Assembly (NCBI GenBank): GCA_902583455.1
Contig: CACHVY010000002.1
Coordinates: forward strand, 1 to 64,000
DNA: 64,000 bases
DNA from: an uncultured Pelagibacteraceae bacterium
GTDB lineage: Bacteria > Pseudomonadota > Alphaproteobacteria > Pelagibacterales > Pelagibacteraceae
Direction of reading: 5' to 3'
Position numbers and translations under genes: made by a program. This document shows positions 35,412-44,903 of the stretch, piece by piece; within the stretch, counting starts at the first letter, position 1; each line of letters opens with the position of its first letter. Under the pieces are notes generated by a model, which was not told the DNA's origin, did not search any database, and saw nothing but the letters and a program-made list of their open reading frames with translations.

Positions 35412-36841
35412 TTCCAGCCCCCAACAGATTTGACTTCTAAAAATTCTAATAAACCTTCTTTACCTGCCTCTCTCCCAATTCCTGAGTGTTTAAATCCACC
35501 AAAAGGAGCATCTACTGCTATACCAGCGCCATTAACATCAACCATTCCAGATCTTAATTTTCTTGCAACACGATTTGCTTTTTCTTTATCTTGAGTTTGA
35601 ATATAATTTGTTAATCCATAGTCAGTATCATTTGCTATCTCGATAGCTTCCTCCTCATTTTCAAAAGGTATGATTGATAAAACAGGTCCAAAAATTTCTG
35701 TTCTAGCAATTTCCATATCATTATTGACATCAGCAAAAGCAGTGGGTTTTACAAAGTATCCTTTTTCAATACCATCTGGTTTTCCAGTTCCACCAGCTAC
35801 AAGCGTAGCGCCCTCATCAATTCCTTTTTGAATTAAAGATTGGATTTTTTTATATTGAACTTCAGAAACAACTGGGCCAATGTGTTCTCCTTCTTTATTA
35901 GGATCACCAACTTTCATTTCGTTAGCAAATTGTTTTACTCTATCAACTGCTTCGGTATACATACTTTTTTCAACTAACATTCTTGTTGGTGCATTACACG
36001 ATTGACCGGAATTTCTAAAACATCTAAGAGCTCCCCTTTCAATTGCCTTTGGGTCTGCATCTTTAAATATAATATTAGCACCTTTACCACCTAGTTCGAG
36101 ACTAACTCTTTTAAAATCTTTTGCAGCATTTTGTGAAATCAAAGCACCAGCACGGGTTGATCCAGTAAAAGAAATCATGTTTATATCTGGATGACTTGTG
36201 AGCGCATCACCTGTGTTTGCTCCATCTCCATTAACTAAATTAAAAACTCCTTTTGGAAATTTAGCTTCATGTATTAATTCTGCGAGTATCATTGCTGATA
36301 ATGGCGCTACCTCTGACGGCTTAAGAACCATTGTACAGCCAGATGCTATTGCTGGCATAACTTTTAAGCAAGTTTGATTCATGGGCCAGTTCCAAGGAGT
36401 AATTAAAGCACATACTCCTTTAGGTTCGTAAATTATTCTTTGATTTTTTGCATGCTCACCTAAAGGCTTTTCAAAATTAAATTCTTTTAAATATCTAATA
36501 AAGGTTTTTATGTGCGCTGCTCCTGTGCCAGCTTGAAGTTTAGTTGCAAAATCTTTTGGTGCTCCCATTTCCAAAGTAATTGCCTCTGCAATATCTGCCC
36601 ATCTTTTTTTATAAAGCTCATATAATTTCTCTAATGGAGCTAGTCTTTCCTCTTTTGTTGAGAATGCCCAAGTCTTAAAAGCCTTTTTAGCAGATTGAAC
36701 TGCTTCATTAACATCGTCTTTATTTCCTAAAGATATCTCTGCACAAACATCCTCTGTTGCAGGATTTATTATATTTATTGTTTGGTTGCTTTTAGGATTA
36801 ACCCAGTCTCCATTGATATAGAATTTTTTTTTATCTAACAT
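35408..36841 (-). CDS. NAD(P)-dependent aldehyde dehydrogenase
   Basis: The 477-residue enzyme has the standard ALDH motifs: LITPWNWPMNQ, the catalytic Glu in SLELGGKGA (about residue 247) and the Cys in NSGQSCNAPTR (about residue 281). It follows the agmatinase-like gene by 14 bases on the same strand. Oxidation of an amino-aldehyde (4-aminobutanal, 4-guanidinobutanal) would fit that partner. The exact aldehyde is not readable. Confidence 0.88.
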   Translation of the reverse strand: MLDKKKFYINGDWVNPKSNQTINIINPATEDVCAEISLGNKDDVNEAVQSAKKAFKTWAFSTKEERLAPLEKLYELYKKRWADIAEAITLEMGAPKDFATKLQAGTGAAHIKTFIRYLKEFNFEKPLGEHAKNQRIIYEPKGVCALITPWNWPMNQTCLKVMPAIASGCTMVLKPSEVAPLSAMILAELIHEAKFPKGVFNLVNGDGANTGDALTSHPDINMISFTGSTRAGALISQNAAKDFKRVSLELGGKGANIIFKDADPKAIERGALRCFRNSGQSCNAPTRMLVEKSMYTEAVDRVKQFANEMKVGDPNKEGEHIGPVVSEVQYKKIQSLIQKGIDEGATLVAGGTGKPDGIEKGYFVKPTAFADVNNDMEIARTEIFGPVLSIIPFENEEEAIEIANDTDYGLTNYIQTQDKEKANRVARKLRSGMVDVNGAGIAVDAPFGGFKHSGIGREAGKEGLLEFLEVKSVGGWN

Positions 36842-36855
36842 GAAAAGAAATTAAC

Positions 36856-37818
36856 TTATCCTTTAACTTTTGCAAATAAATTAGTCAGCTCATAAATTAT
36901 TGTCGCTGCAGCTAAAGATGTAACTTCTGCATGATCATATGCTGGTGAAACTTCAACAACATCTGCTGATATCAATTTTAATCCTGATAATCCTCTAATA
37001 ACATTCACCATTTCTCTTGTGGACATCCCAGCTATTTCAGGTGTCCCTGTGCCTGGAGCAAAAGCAGGATCTAATACATCTATATCAATTGAGAGATACA
37101 ATGGGTTGTTGCCTACTCTTTTTCTTATTCTGCTTACTATCTTATCAATTCCTTCTGTTTGAAACTCATCACAATGAATTATTTTAAAACCAAAACTTTC
37201 GTCGTTTTTTAAATCATCTCTGCTATATAACGGGCCTCTAATTCCAACGTGCATTGATGCATCATCAAGAAATAAACCTTCTTCTCTTGCCCTTCTAAAA
37301 GGAGTCCCATGAGTAAATGGTGCACCCATATAAGTATCCCAAGTGTCAAGGTGAGCATCAAAGTGTACTAAAGCTACAGGCCCCTCATTAATTTTATTTA
37401 CTGCTCTAAGCAGTGGAAATGCAATTGTATGATCACCTCCCATGCTAATAATGCCACCTGTTTGTTTTAAAAGATCGAGAGCTCCGTTTTCTATTTGATG
37501 TATAGCCTCTTTTATATTGAATGGATTACAAGTTATATCTCCTGCATCTGCAACTTGCTGAACTTTAAATGGTTCAACGTCATAATCTGGATGGTAATTA
37601 GTTCTTAAATGTCTTGATGCTTGTCTAATACTTTGTGGTCCAAATCTTGCACCAGGTCTATAACTTGTTCCAGCATCAAAAGGAATTCCTACAATTGCTA
37701 CATCGCAACTTTCTACATCTCTAAGTTCTGGCAATCTTGCAAATGTGCTTGGCCCTGCAAATCTTGGAACAATTGTTCCACTTACTGGTTGAATTGTATC
37801 TTTATTTTTTTTCTTCAT
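36856..37818 (-). CDS. speB: Agmatinase / guanidino-acid hydrolase (ureohydrolase)
   Basis: Manganese-dependent ureohydrolases release urea from agmatine or similar guanidino compounds. The 320-residue chain has the metal motifs SMGGDHTIAFPL (about 123-134), HFDAHLDTWD (about 148-157) and SIDIDVLDPAFAPGTGTPE (about 242-260), as in agmatinase. Guanidinobutyrase and related enzymes share them. It forms a two-gene unit with the aldehyde dehydrogenase, in line with use of guanidino or polyamine compounds as nitrogen sources. Confidence 0.85.
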   Translation of the reverse strand: MKKKNKDTIQPVSGTIVPRFAGPSTFARLPELRDVESCDVAIVGIPFDAGTSYRPGARFGPQSIRQASRHLRTNYHPDYDVEPFKVQQVADAGDITCNPFNIKEAIHQIENGALDLLKQTGGIISMGGDHTIAFPLLRAVNKINEGPVALVHFDAHLDTWDTYMGAPFTHGTPFRRAREEGLFLDDASMHVGIRGPLYSRDDLKNDESFGFKIIHCDEFQTEGIDKIVSRIRKRVGNNPLYLSIDIDVLDPAFAPGTGTPEIAGMSTREMVNVIRGLSGLKLISADVVEVSPAYDHAEVTSLAAATIIYELTNLFAKVKG

Positions 37819-37869
37819 TTATCTAATCTAACATATATTATTTGAATAAAGTATAATCATATTTTTCCA

Positions 37870-38607
37870 ATGAAATTAAACTTTTACATAATATTTCTAT
37901 TGTTATTATCATTTGCAGTTAGTGCTGATCAAATTTTTGATCTAATAAAGATACCTAATTTAACTTTACACAAGTTAGAAAACAAAAACTCATTAGCGTA
38001 CTTAAAGCCTACAAAAGATTTTTTTGTTGGTTCAAGTTCTGAGAATGTTAGCTGTAAAAAAAATCAATCTCAAAATTTTAATGAAAAGTATTTAGAGGCT
38101 CAAAAAGGTTTCAATAAATATAACGATGATTTTTTTAGAAAAATTAAATTAAAATATATTGTTCTATGTAACGAATTAGAAATAGCAGGGATACCCGCAC
38201 TTGGGTTTGCTAACCCTGAAATGAAAACACTTATTCTTAATATAAATACCAACAATTCAAATTTTGAAAGAGTATTACATCATGAGGTTTTTCATATAAT
38301 TGAGCACAACTTTAATAAATATTTTTTAAATATTTCTTGGAGTGATTTAAACTCAAAAGAATTTAAGTATTCAGCATGTTCGACATGTTCTAACAACTAT
38401 AGCTTAGAAAAAATAAACAATAGTAAAGGATTTGTATCTGAATATGCAAAATCAACAATATCTGAAGATATGGCTGAAACTTTTTCTTTCATGATGTCAG
38501 GTAATAAAATAATTCAGGATATGATTAGTAAAGATGAGATACTTAATAAGAAAGTAAAAACAATTAAAAATATAGTTAAAAAATTAGATGTTAAACATCA
38601 ATTTTAA
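37870..38607 (+). CDS. Exported gluzincin-like metallopeptidase-like protein
   Basis: The 245-residue protein has a signal peptide (about residues 1-18). A zinc motif HEVFH is at residues 138-142 (in LHHEVFHIIEH), and a possible third ligand lies in SEDMAETF (about residue 202), the spacing used by gluzincins. A CSTCSNN segment (about residue 175) adds a CxxC pair. It precedes a membrane-anchored cyclophilin by two bases, so both would act in the periplasm. I do not recognise a named family; peptidase activity is inferred from the motif. Confidence 0.65.
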   Translation: MKLNFYIIFLLLLSFAVSADQIFDLIKIPNLTLHKLENKNSLAYLKPTKDFFVGSSSENVSCKKNQSQNFNEKYLEAQKGFNKYNDDFFRKIKLKYIVLCNELEIAGIPALGFANPEMKTLILNINTNNSNFERVLHHEVFHIIEHNFNKYFLNISWSDLNSKEFKYSACSTCSNNYSLEKINNSKGFVSEYAKSTISEDMAETFSFMMSGNKIIQDMISKDEILNKKVKTIKNIVKKLDVKHQF

Positions 38608-38609
38608 AA

Positions 38610-39263
38610 ATGTTAAAGAAAATTAAACAAACAAAATCTGAAAAATTATTACTAATTTTTTTAATTTTACTTGCAGTATTTTCCTTAATTTCTTTTACTT
38701 TAATTAAAAATAAATGTTTGTTTGTTGAAAAAGTAAGCCTCACAAAACTGAATTTCAATAACCCTGAAAATATCGTTATATTAAATGTTCCATGTGGCAA
38801 TGTTGTAATCGAACTTTTTCCAAATATTTCACCAAATTCAGTCGAAAGATTTAAAAAGCTAGTTAAAAAAAAAGAATATGACAATGTTGCATTTCACAGA
38901 GTTGTTGAAAATTTTTTAGTGCAAGCAGGAGATCTCGAATTTGGTAAAAAAGATAATATAAATTATACTTATATAGGTAGTGGAAGATCGAAATATGATT
39001 TGATCAAACCGGAAACAGATAAACCATTTCAATTTAAAAGAGGTACAGTAGCTTTTGCAAAAAGTAAAAGTGGGGATGCAGAAGATAGTGAATTTTTTAT
39101 CCTTTTGGCTGACGCCTTTTTGTTTGAGGGCGAATACACTCCTTTAGGAAGAGTTATTAATGGTATTTCTGCTTTAGAAAAAATTAAATTTAATGATCAA
39201 TCTGAATATGTTTTGAGACCAGATTTTATTAATTCTTTAAAAATGTTTTCTGATATCAATTAA
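38610..39263 (+). CDS. Membrane-anchored cyclophilin-type peptidyl-prolyl isomerase
   Basis: Residues 12-32 form a membrane anchor, followed by a cyclophilin domain (about 50-200) with VAFHRVVENFLVQAGD (Arg of the active site), GTVAFAKS and SEFFILLAD. It differs from soluble PpiB by the N-terminal anchor, so it should face the periplasm. It is the second gene after the metallopeptidase-like protein. Its 3' end overlaps the convergent FadN-like gene by 8 bases. Confidence 0.9.
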   Translation: MLKKIKQTKSEKLLLIFLILLAVFSLISFTLIKNKCLFVEKVSLTKLNFNNPENIVILNVPCGNVVIELFPNISPNSVERFKKLVKKKEYDNVAFHRVVENFLVQAGDLEFGKKDNINYTYIGSGRSKYDLIKPETDKPFQFKRGTVAFAKSKSGDAEDSEFFILLADAFLFEGEYTPLGRVINGISALEKIKFNDQSEYVLRPDFINSLKMFSDIN

Positions 39264-41478
39264 CTAGTGGCTTTCCAGTAGCTAAGGTATGTCTTATTCT
39301 ATCTTTGGTTTTTTCTGTTTCAATTAAGTTCATGAATGATGCTAGCTCTAACTGGTATAAGTTATCCTCAGTTAATAATTTATCTGAAGTGGTATCTCCC
39401 CCGCTCAAGACATTTGCTAGTTCTGTTCCTACTTTCATACCATGATCTAATATTACTTTTTCATTATAAAGTTTTTCCAGCACCTTAATCATTTTCTCTT
39501 TTAATGGTTTTCCTGATAATTTAAATGTACATTCATTTGGAGATACAAAATTTTGATTTTGATCTATTATTTTTTTTGACTCTGAAAAAAGACTATTTCT
39601 ATTCATTATTTTTTTATCTTCGGGTTTTAAATATTTCAAGGGCTCAGCTTCAATTGGAGAGGTTGCAGTTTTCCCATAACCAATTATATCAAAAACCTTT
39701 AACGGAGCAAAGTCAGGATCGCTTTTTGCTTCAGAAGTTTGTGACCATCTCCATAACATTTCTTTACATCCGCCTCCAGCTGGAACAAGTCCAACCATTG
39801 TTTCAACTAATCCAACTACTATATTTGTATGGGATACGACAAAATTACTTTGCACTAAAACTTCAAATCCTCCGCCCAAAGTAAGACCCGATGGAGCTGA
39901 TACCACTGGATGTTTTGAATATTTTAATTCTTTACAGGTATCTTGAAAATATTTAATAAATTTTTCTATTGATTTATAATCATTTTTTTCTGCAAAGTTC
40001 ATAGTGTAACTAAGATTTACACCTGCAGAAAATTGCATACTTTCATTAATTACTATTAATGGTTTATCAGTTGCTTTTTTAAGTGCATCCATAGAGTCAT
40101 AGTCTAGCGCGCAAGCTTTTGTAGTAAATTCAACAATATTGAAGTCTTTAAATCTATATATTTCAGCTGACTTATTTTTATCTGTTTTTATTGCCTTAGG
40201 TTTTATTTTTCCTAAAGTTTCAATATCAGTATATAGTTGCCTAGAACCATAAAAATTCTCATCTTTTGTTTTTGATAAATTTTCTAGAAAGGTATTATTT
40301 TTGAATTCATCTATTCGATTAAAAAATTCATTAACTCCAATAGATTTAAGCATCTCGAAAGGCCCCATAGCCCAATTAAATCCTAGTCTCATTGCTTCAT
40401 CAATGTCATTGAATTTATCTGTAATACCTGGAACTAATGATGAGGCATATTTAATTATTTTTGATATGACTGACCAAGAATATTCGCCATATTTATCTTT
40501 TCTATTAATTAATTTATTTAGATTTACGGTATCAATTCCCATGTCAATTTTTTTAGAAGGAGAATAATCGCCCGATTCTAAATTTATAGCCTCTAATATT
40601 TTTTGATTATTTGCCTTATTCATTCTATAAAAGCCACCCTTGCCTTTTCTTCCTGTATACCCAGTCTCAATTAATTTTTTTACTAAAGGTATTTCTTTAG
40701 CAACTTCTTGAAATGGATCTTGCTCAGGGAGCTCTTTTATAAAGCTTTTTAATACATCAGCCATAAGGTCTATTCCGATTAAATCATATAAACCAAAAAC
40801 ACCTGTTTTTGGAATACCCATTGGTCTTCCAAATATAGCATCAGCTTCTTCGATTGATAATTTCATTTTGAATGCTTCGGTCATAGCTACTTGCATTGCA
40901 TAAACGCCTATTCTATTTCCAAGAAAACCAGGTGTATCATTACAGACGATTGCACCTTTGCCTAATTCGTTTTCACAAAATTTTTTTAAAGAATCTATTT
41001 TTTTTAAATCGTTATTTTCGTTTTTGACAATCTCTAACAGTCCCATGTATCTAACAGGATTAAAGAAGTGGGTTATACAAAAATCTTTTTTTTCATCATC
41101 GGTTAAATGTTCTGATAAAATTTTTATAGGAATTGAGGATGTATTAGAAGATACAATTGCTCCTGATTTTCTATTTTTAAATATTTTATCATATATTTTA
41201 TGTTTTATATCTATTCTTTCAACAACAGCTTCCACAATCCAATCAGCCTCCTTAACAACATTAAAATCATCATCGATGTTGCCAACTTTAATATTATCAA
41301 TTTTTTTTTTATCGATTAAGAGTGGCGGTCTAGATTTATAAATTCTTTCTCTTGCCTTTGTGCTAATATCGGTTGATAGATCTAAAAGAGTGACGGGAAC
41401 ATTGGCATTGCATAGATGTGCAGCTATTCCACTACCCATAGTACCAGATCCAATGATGACAACACTTTTAATTTGCAT
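39256..41478 (-). CDS. FadN-like 3-hydroxyacyl-CoA dehydrogenase/enoyl-CoA hydratase
   Basis: The 740-residue bifunctional beta-oxidation enzyme has its dehydrogenase half first: IIGSGTMGSGIAAHL (residues 8-22), HFFNPVRYMGLLEIV (about 137-151), NDTPGFLGNRIG. A crotonase domain (about 440-620) follows, with both catalytic Glu regions: TLGGGFEVLVQS and GLVETMVGLVPAGGG. This order is that of Bacillus FadN, opposite to FadB. It starts 8 bases after the Pot-type permease gene and probably ends that transcript. No thiolase gene is adjacent. Confidence 0.88.
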   Translation of the reverse strand: MQIKSVVIIGSGTMGSGIAAHLCNANVPVTLLDLSTDISTKARERIYKSRPPLLIDKKKIDNIKVGNIDDDFNVVKEADWIVEAVVERIDIKHKIYDKIFKNRKSGAIVSSNTSSIPIKILSEHLTDDEKKDFCITHFFNPVRYMGLLEIVKNENNDLKKIDSLKKFCENELGKGAIVCNDTPGFLGNRIGVYAMQVAMTEAFKMKLSIEEADAIFGRPMGIPKTGVFGLYDLIGIDLMADVLKSFIKELPEQDPFQEVAKEIPLVKKLIETGYTGRKGKGGFYRMNKANNQKILEAINLESGDYSPSKKIDMGIDTVNLNKLINRKDKYGEYSWSVISKIIKYASSLVPGITDKFNDIDEAMRLGFNWAMGPFEMLKSIGVNEFFNRIDEFKNNTFLENLSKTKDENFYGSRQLYTDIETLGKIKPKAIKTDKNKSAEIYRFKDFNIVEFTTKACALDYDSMDALKKATDKPLIVINESMQFSAGVNLSYTMNFAEKNDYKSIEKFIKYFQDTCKELKYSKHPVVSAPSGLTLGGGFEVLVQSNFVVSHTNIVVGLVETMVGLVPAGGGCKEMLWRWSQTSEAKSDPDFAPLKVFDIIGYGKTATSPIEAEPLKYLKPEDKKIMNRNSLFSESKKIIDQNQNFVSPNECTFKLSGKPLKEKMIKVLEKLYNEKVILDHGMKVGTELANVLSGGDTTSDKLLTEDNLYQLELASFMNLIETEKTKDRIRHTLATGKPLVN

Positions 41479-41485
41479 TTATTTT

Positions 41486-42340
41486 TTATCTATTAATTCC
41501 TCTGAGTCTTTCAGATCTTCTTCTTAACAACTCAGCTGTAACAAGAATAAGTGTAGATAAAATAATCAAACATGTCGCAACTGCAAGAATTGTAGGACTT
41601 AGCTGTTCTCTTAAACCAGTCCACATTTGAATTGGAATAGTTGTATTCTCTAAACCAGCTAAAAATAATACAACAACAACTTCATCAAAAGAGGTTACAA
41701 AAGCAAATAGGCCACCTGAGATTACACCAGGTAAAATTAAAGGTAACGTAATTTTCATAAAAGTATTAACTGGATCACTTCCAAGACTTGATGCAGCTCT
41801 AGTTACACTATGATCAAAGCCAGATAAGGTAGCTGTAACAGTTATTACAACAAATGGTGTCCCCAAAATTATATGTGCTAGAACTATACCAGTATGTGTA
41901 GCCGCTAAACCAGCTTTTGCCATAAAGAAGAAAATAGCTACACCAGAGATAATTAAAGGAACGATCATTGGAGAAATTAGTGTTGCCATAATCAATCCTT
42001 TATAAGGCATGTGTCTGCTACTTAACCCTAATGCTGCAACAGTTCCTAAAAGAACTGAACCTAATGTTGCAAAGATAGCAATTATAAAACTATTTTTAGC
42101 TGCTAGGCCCCAAGGATTTTTTGTTCCATAAATCATATCCTTATACCATCTTAAAGAAAATGCATCTGGATCAAGGTTTTTCATTCCTTCAGAAAAACTT
42201 AAAAATTCCTCAGCGTTAAATGATAGAGGGAAAATTACGAACAGAGGTGCAATCAAAAAGAAAAATACACATGTGCAAATAAAAATATATACGTAATGCC
42301 AAATTCTGTAATGTGGTTCTGTATATTTTGGTAACGCCAT
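41486..42340 (-). CDS. potC: PotC-like ABC permease
   Basis: The 284-residue permease has about six membrane helices, with the EAA loop around RAASSLGSDPVNTFMKITLPLILPG. This matches PotC-type permeases for polyamines, spermidine/putrescine or related cations. It follows the PotB-like gene by two bases. Substrate is not fixed by sequence; see the binding protein. Confidence 0.9.
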   Translation of the reverse strand: MALPKYTEPHYRIWHYVYIFICTCVFFFLIAPLFVIFPLSFNAEEFLSFSEGMKNLDPDAFSLRWYKDMIYGTKNPWGLAAKNSFIIAIFATLGSVLLGTVAALGLSSRHMPYKGLIMATLISPMIVPLIISGVAIFFFMAKAGLAATHTGIVLAHIILGTPFVVITVTATLSGFDHSVTRAASSLGSDPVNTFMKITLPLILPGVISGGLFAFVTSFDEVVVVLFLAGLENTTIPIQMWTGLREQLSPTILAVATCLIILSTLILVTAELLRRRSERLRGINR

Positions 42341-42342
42341 AA

Positions 42343-43596
42343 TTATCCTAGTTTTATGTTATCAATTCCAACTAATTTGTTATAAACCCAATATATTGCT
42401 AATACTCCAGCTAACAACATCAGTCCCATTGCTGATGCAAAACTCCAATCTAATGTGCTCTTCATATGAAATGCAATTTGGTTACTGATTAAGGTGCCTG
42501 ATGCACCACCTACTAGCGCTGGGGTAATGTAATATCCAATAGCAAGTATAAAAACTAATAAGCAACCTGCGCCAATTCCAGGAATAGTTAAGGGAAAATA
42601 TACCTTCCAAAAAGTAACAAATGGTGTGCCTCCAAGTGATTTTCCAGCTCTCATTAAGCTTGGGGATATGGTTTTCATTACACTATATAAAGGTAAAACC
42701 ATAAAAGGTAATAAAATTTGTGTCATTGCAACGTAAGTTCCAGTTTTATTGTACATCATCTCAGGCCGGTTATCGTCTGCTACTAAGCCAATCATGACAA
42801 AAAAGTCATTAACTACTCCTTGCTGTTGAAGAAGTATCATCCAACTTGCGGTTCTAACTAATAAGGATGTCCAAAATGGAAGTAGCACACAAATCATTAA
42901 AAGGTTGCTGTACTTCATTGGCAATGTTGCAAGTAAATGTGCAATTGGATAAGCCATTAAGAAACATAATAAAGTTACAAAGAAAGCTATCTCTAAAGTT
43001 CTAAGCCAAAGTACTCTATGTATCCTACGATCTTCCTCTACACTTACAATTTCACCTTCTTCGTTTTTATACATATCCATGCCCTTCAGATATTTTGCAC
43101 TTGTGAATGCAGGTGCTCTTCTTTTTATAGCTCTCCAATATTCAACATCTGCCCATCTTTTGTGAACAGCCATTATTTGTTCTTTATAATTTCCCTCTTC
43201 GAAGTTTTTGGCCTTTCTTCGTAATTTTTTTAAAATACTTTTAAAACCGTTCTTGGTGTAATTTAATTGGGTAGAAAGTTTTCCATCACGTTTTTCCTCT
43301 ACTAATTTTTGAAAATCTAAATAGAAAGCTTCAAATACCTCCTCAGGAGGCATTTCATTTCCGTCCCAATTTTCCATCGATTTAAATGTTTTTGGTAACA
43401 TTTCAGTAACCATTTTATCATCGACACTTCTCATCAGCATATCGCCGATAGGAAAAATATAAGTGATAAGTAAAAATAATAATAAAGGTGCAACTAAAAG
43501 AAATGCTTTAATTTTATTTTTTCTTTCAGCTTTTTTTAAACTTACCTCGAGAGGTATGCCATCTGTTGTTAAAATTTTTCCAGTTTCGCTGCTCAT
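42343..43596 (-). CDS. potB: PotB-like ABC permease with long extracytoplasmic insert
   Basis: At 417 residues this is about 120 longer than typical PotB. After a first helix (about residues 30-48) there is a charged, non-membrane segment (about 50-200, Lys/Glu-rich, with KRWADVEYWRAIKRR) before the five remaining helices. The EAA loop is AGKSLGGTPFVTFWKVYFPLTIPG. The same long segment is seen, to my recollection, in other alphaproteobacterial opine/polyamine-type permeases. A terminator-like hairpin lies between it and the binding-protein gene. Confidence 0.88.
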   Translation of the reverse strand: MSSETGKILTTDGIPLEVSLKKAERKNKIKAFLLVAPLLLFLLITYIFPIGDMLMRSVDDKMVTEMLPKTFKSMENWDGNEMPPEEVFEAFYLDFQKLVEEKRDGKLSTQLNYTKNGFKSILKKLRRKAKNFEEGNYKEQIMAVHKRWADVEYWRAIKRRAPAFTSAKYLKGMDMYKNEEGEIVSVEEDRRIHRVLWLRTLEIAFFVTLLCFLMAYPIAHLLATLPMKYSNLLMICVLLPFWTSLLVRTASWMILLQQQGVVNDFFVMIGLVADDNRPEMMYNKTGTYVAMTQILLPFMVLPLYSVMKTISPSLMRAGKSLGGTPFVTFWKVYFPLTIPGIGAGCLLVFILAIGYYITPALVGGASGTLISNQIAFHMKSTLDWSFASAMGLMLLAGVLAIYWVYNKLVGIDNIKLG

Positions 43597-43605
43597 AAAA
43601 TAAAA

Positions 43606-43631
43606 AAGGGCGGCTATAAATAACCGCCCTT
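43606..43631 (-). terminator. Intercistronic hairpin between binding-protein and permease genes
   Basis: An 8-bp GC-rich stem (43606-43613, 43624-43631; AAGGGCGG/CCGCCCTT) with flanking T/A lies between the end of the binding-protein gene and the first permease gene. It could stop most transcripts and protect the upstream mRNA 3' end, giving more binding protein than permease. Inner bases 43615-43616 and 43621-43622 add two pairs after a mismatch. Confidence 0.75.
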
Positions 43632-43667
43632 AATATATTATATAATTTTAGTCTTTAAAACTTAAAA

Positions 43668-44783
43668 TTATAGACCAGACTTCATTGCTTCCCATTTTTC
43701 ACCAAGTTCTGTACCGTTATCAGCCCAGAATATTGGATCTACTAAGAAGTAATTTTTAGTGTTTGCTGGTGCAGTTGGCATTTGTGGTACCATGTTAGTT
43801 TTACCATCTTTATACCATGGCTCACCTGCTGCCATAACTTTAAGTGATGATTTTCTCCAAGGTGCATATGCAATATATTTTGCACTTCCTGCTAAACCTT
43901 CTGTACTTGTCATCATCGCTAGTGCTTTTTTAGCATCAGCTTCGTTTGGTCCACCCTTAACTAGTACGAAATATTCGTAGTCAAGACCTTGACCATCCCA
44001 AACTTGTTTGATTGGAGCGCCTTCACCGATTTCTGCGTTGAAGAATCTACCATTCCAACCAGTTGCCATAACAACTTCACCAGATACTAATAGTTCTGGT
44101 GGTTGAGCACCTGCTGACCAAAATACACATCCACCGTTAGGGTCTGTGCAAAGTTCTTTGATCTTGTTCATTGCTCTGTTTACACCTTTTTCAGTTTCAA
44201 GAGCTTTGTAGATTTTTGCTCCACCTTTTCCTGGCTTAATACCATCTGCTGCTAAAGCGATCTCTAAGTTTGTTAGAGCGCTTTTGTAGATAGCTCTTTT
44301 TCCAGGGAATTTTTTTGTGTTAAAGAAATCTTTTATAGTCTTTGGAGTGCCTTTAACATTGTTCGTGTTGTAAGCATAGTTCCAAGAATATAAAATGTTT
44401 CCTACAGCACATTTACTCGGCATTGGAGCAAAGAAATCTTTACTCGCTGCAGTACCATCTGGTGCTGGTGGGAAGTCTTTGTCGAAATCGAATTCTACAA
44501 ATAAACCTTCGTCACATCCAGTGATAGTGTCCATAGCAAATACGTCGATAATATCCCACGTAATTTTGCCTGCCTCTTTTTGTGCTTTAATCTCTGATAA
44601 TCCACCTGAGTAGTCGACCCAATTGATCGGTACACCAAGTTTTTTAGCAGTAGGGTCACCATATCCTAGCTTTTGTGACTCTGTATATGCTCCACCCCAA
44701 GATGCAACAGTAACTGCAAATGCTGATGAGCTTATAGAAAGTGCAAAAGATAGAACTAGTAACAATTTACTTAGTTTTTTCAT
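43668..44783 (-). CDS. potD: PotD-like substrate-binding protein
   Basis: The 371-residue periplasmic protein has a signal peptide (about residues 1-23, cleaved after SSSAFA) and a PotD/opine-type fold beginning VTVASWGGAYTESQK. Polyamine-type clefts are aromatic; WNYAYN, VFWSAGAQPPEL and GWNGRFFN are present. The gene uses less AT-rich codons than its neighbours and has a GGAGG ribosome site, as for other abundant SAR11 binding proteins. Substrate could be a polyamine or another small cationic or zwitterionic compound. A matching promoter lies at 44816-44844. Confidence 0.9.
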   Translation of the reverse strand: MKKLSKLLLVLSFALSISSSAFAVTVASWGGAYTESQKLGYGDPTAKKLGVPINWVDYSGGLSEIKAQKEAGKITWDIIDVFAMDTITGCDEGLFVEFDFDKDFPPAPDGTAASKDFFAPMPSKCAVGNILYSWNYAYNTNNVKGTPKTIKDFFNTKKFPGKRAIYKSALTNLEIALAADGIKPGKGGAKIYKALETEKGVNRAMNKIKELCTDPNGGCVFWSAGAQPPELLVSGEVVMATGWNGRFFNAEIGEGAPIKQVWDGQGLDYEYFVLVKGGPNEADAKKALAMMTSTEGLAGSAKYIAYAPWRKSSLKVMAAGEPWYKDGKTNMVPQMPTAPANTKNYFLVDPIFWADNGTELGEKWEAMKSGL

Positions 44784-44815
44784 TATTCCTCCGTTTAAAC
44801 GTTTTTTAAAAGCTA

Positions 44816-44844
44816 ATTACAGCAATATATGAGTAAGGAGTCAA
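44816..44844 (-). promoter_or_regulatory. Sigma70-type promoter of the PotD-like gene
   Basis: On the minus strand TTGACT (44844-44839), a 17-base spacer and TGTAAT (44821-44816) give near-consensus -35 and -10 boxes. Start of transcription would be near 44809, leaving a short leader with the GGAGG site. This lies just after potA, so potD-potB-potC can be expressed separately from potA. Confidence 0.7.
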
Positions 44845-44903
44845 CAGCGCATTTCATTAAAATATGCCTAATTTATTAAGATAAATTTATTTAAACCTGG
44901 GGT

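Noticed and set aside
40958-41341. 127-codon plus-strand frame opposite the FadN-like gene
   Set aside because: Antisense shadow; the minus-strand frame carries all enzyme motifs.
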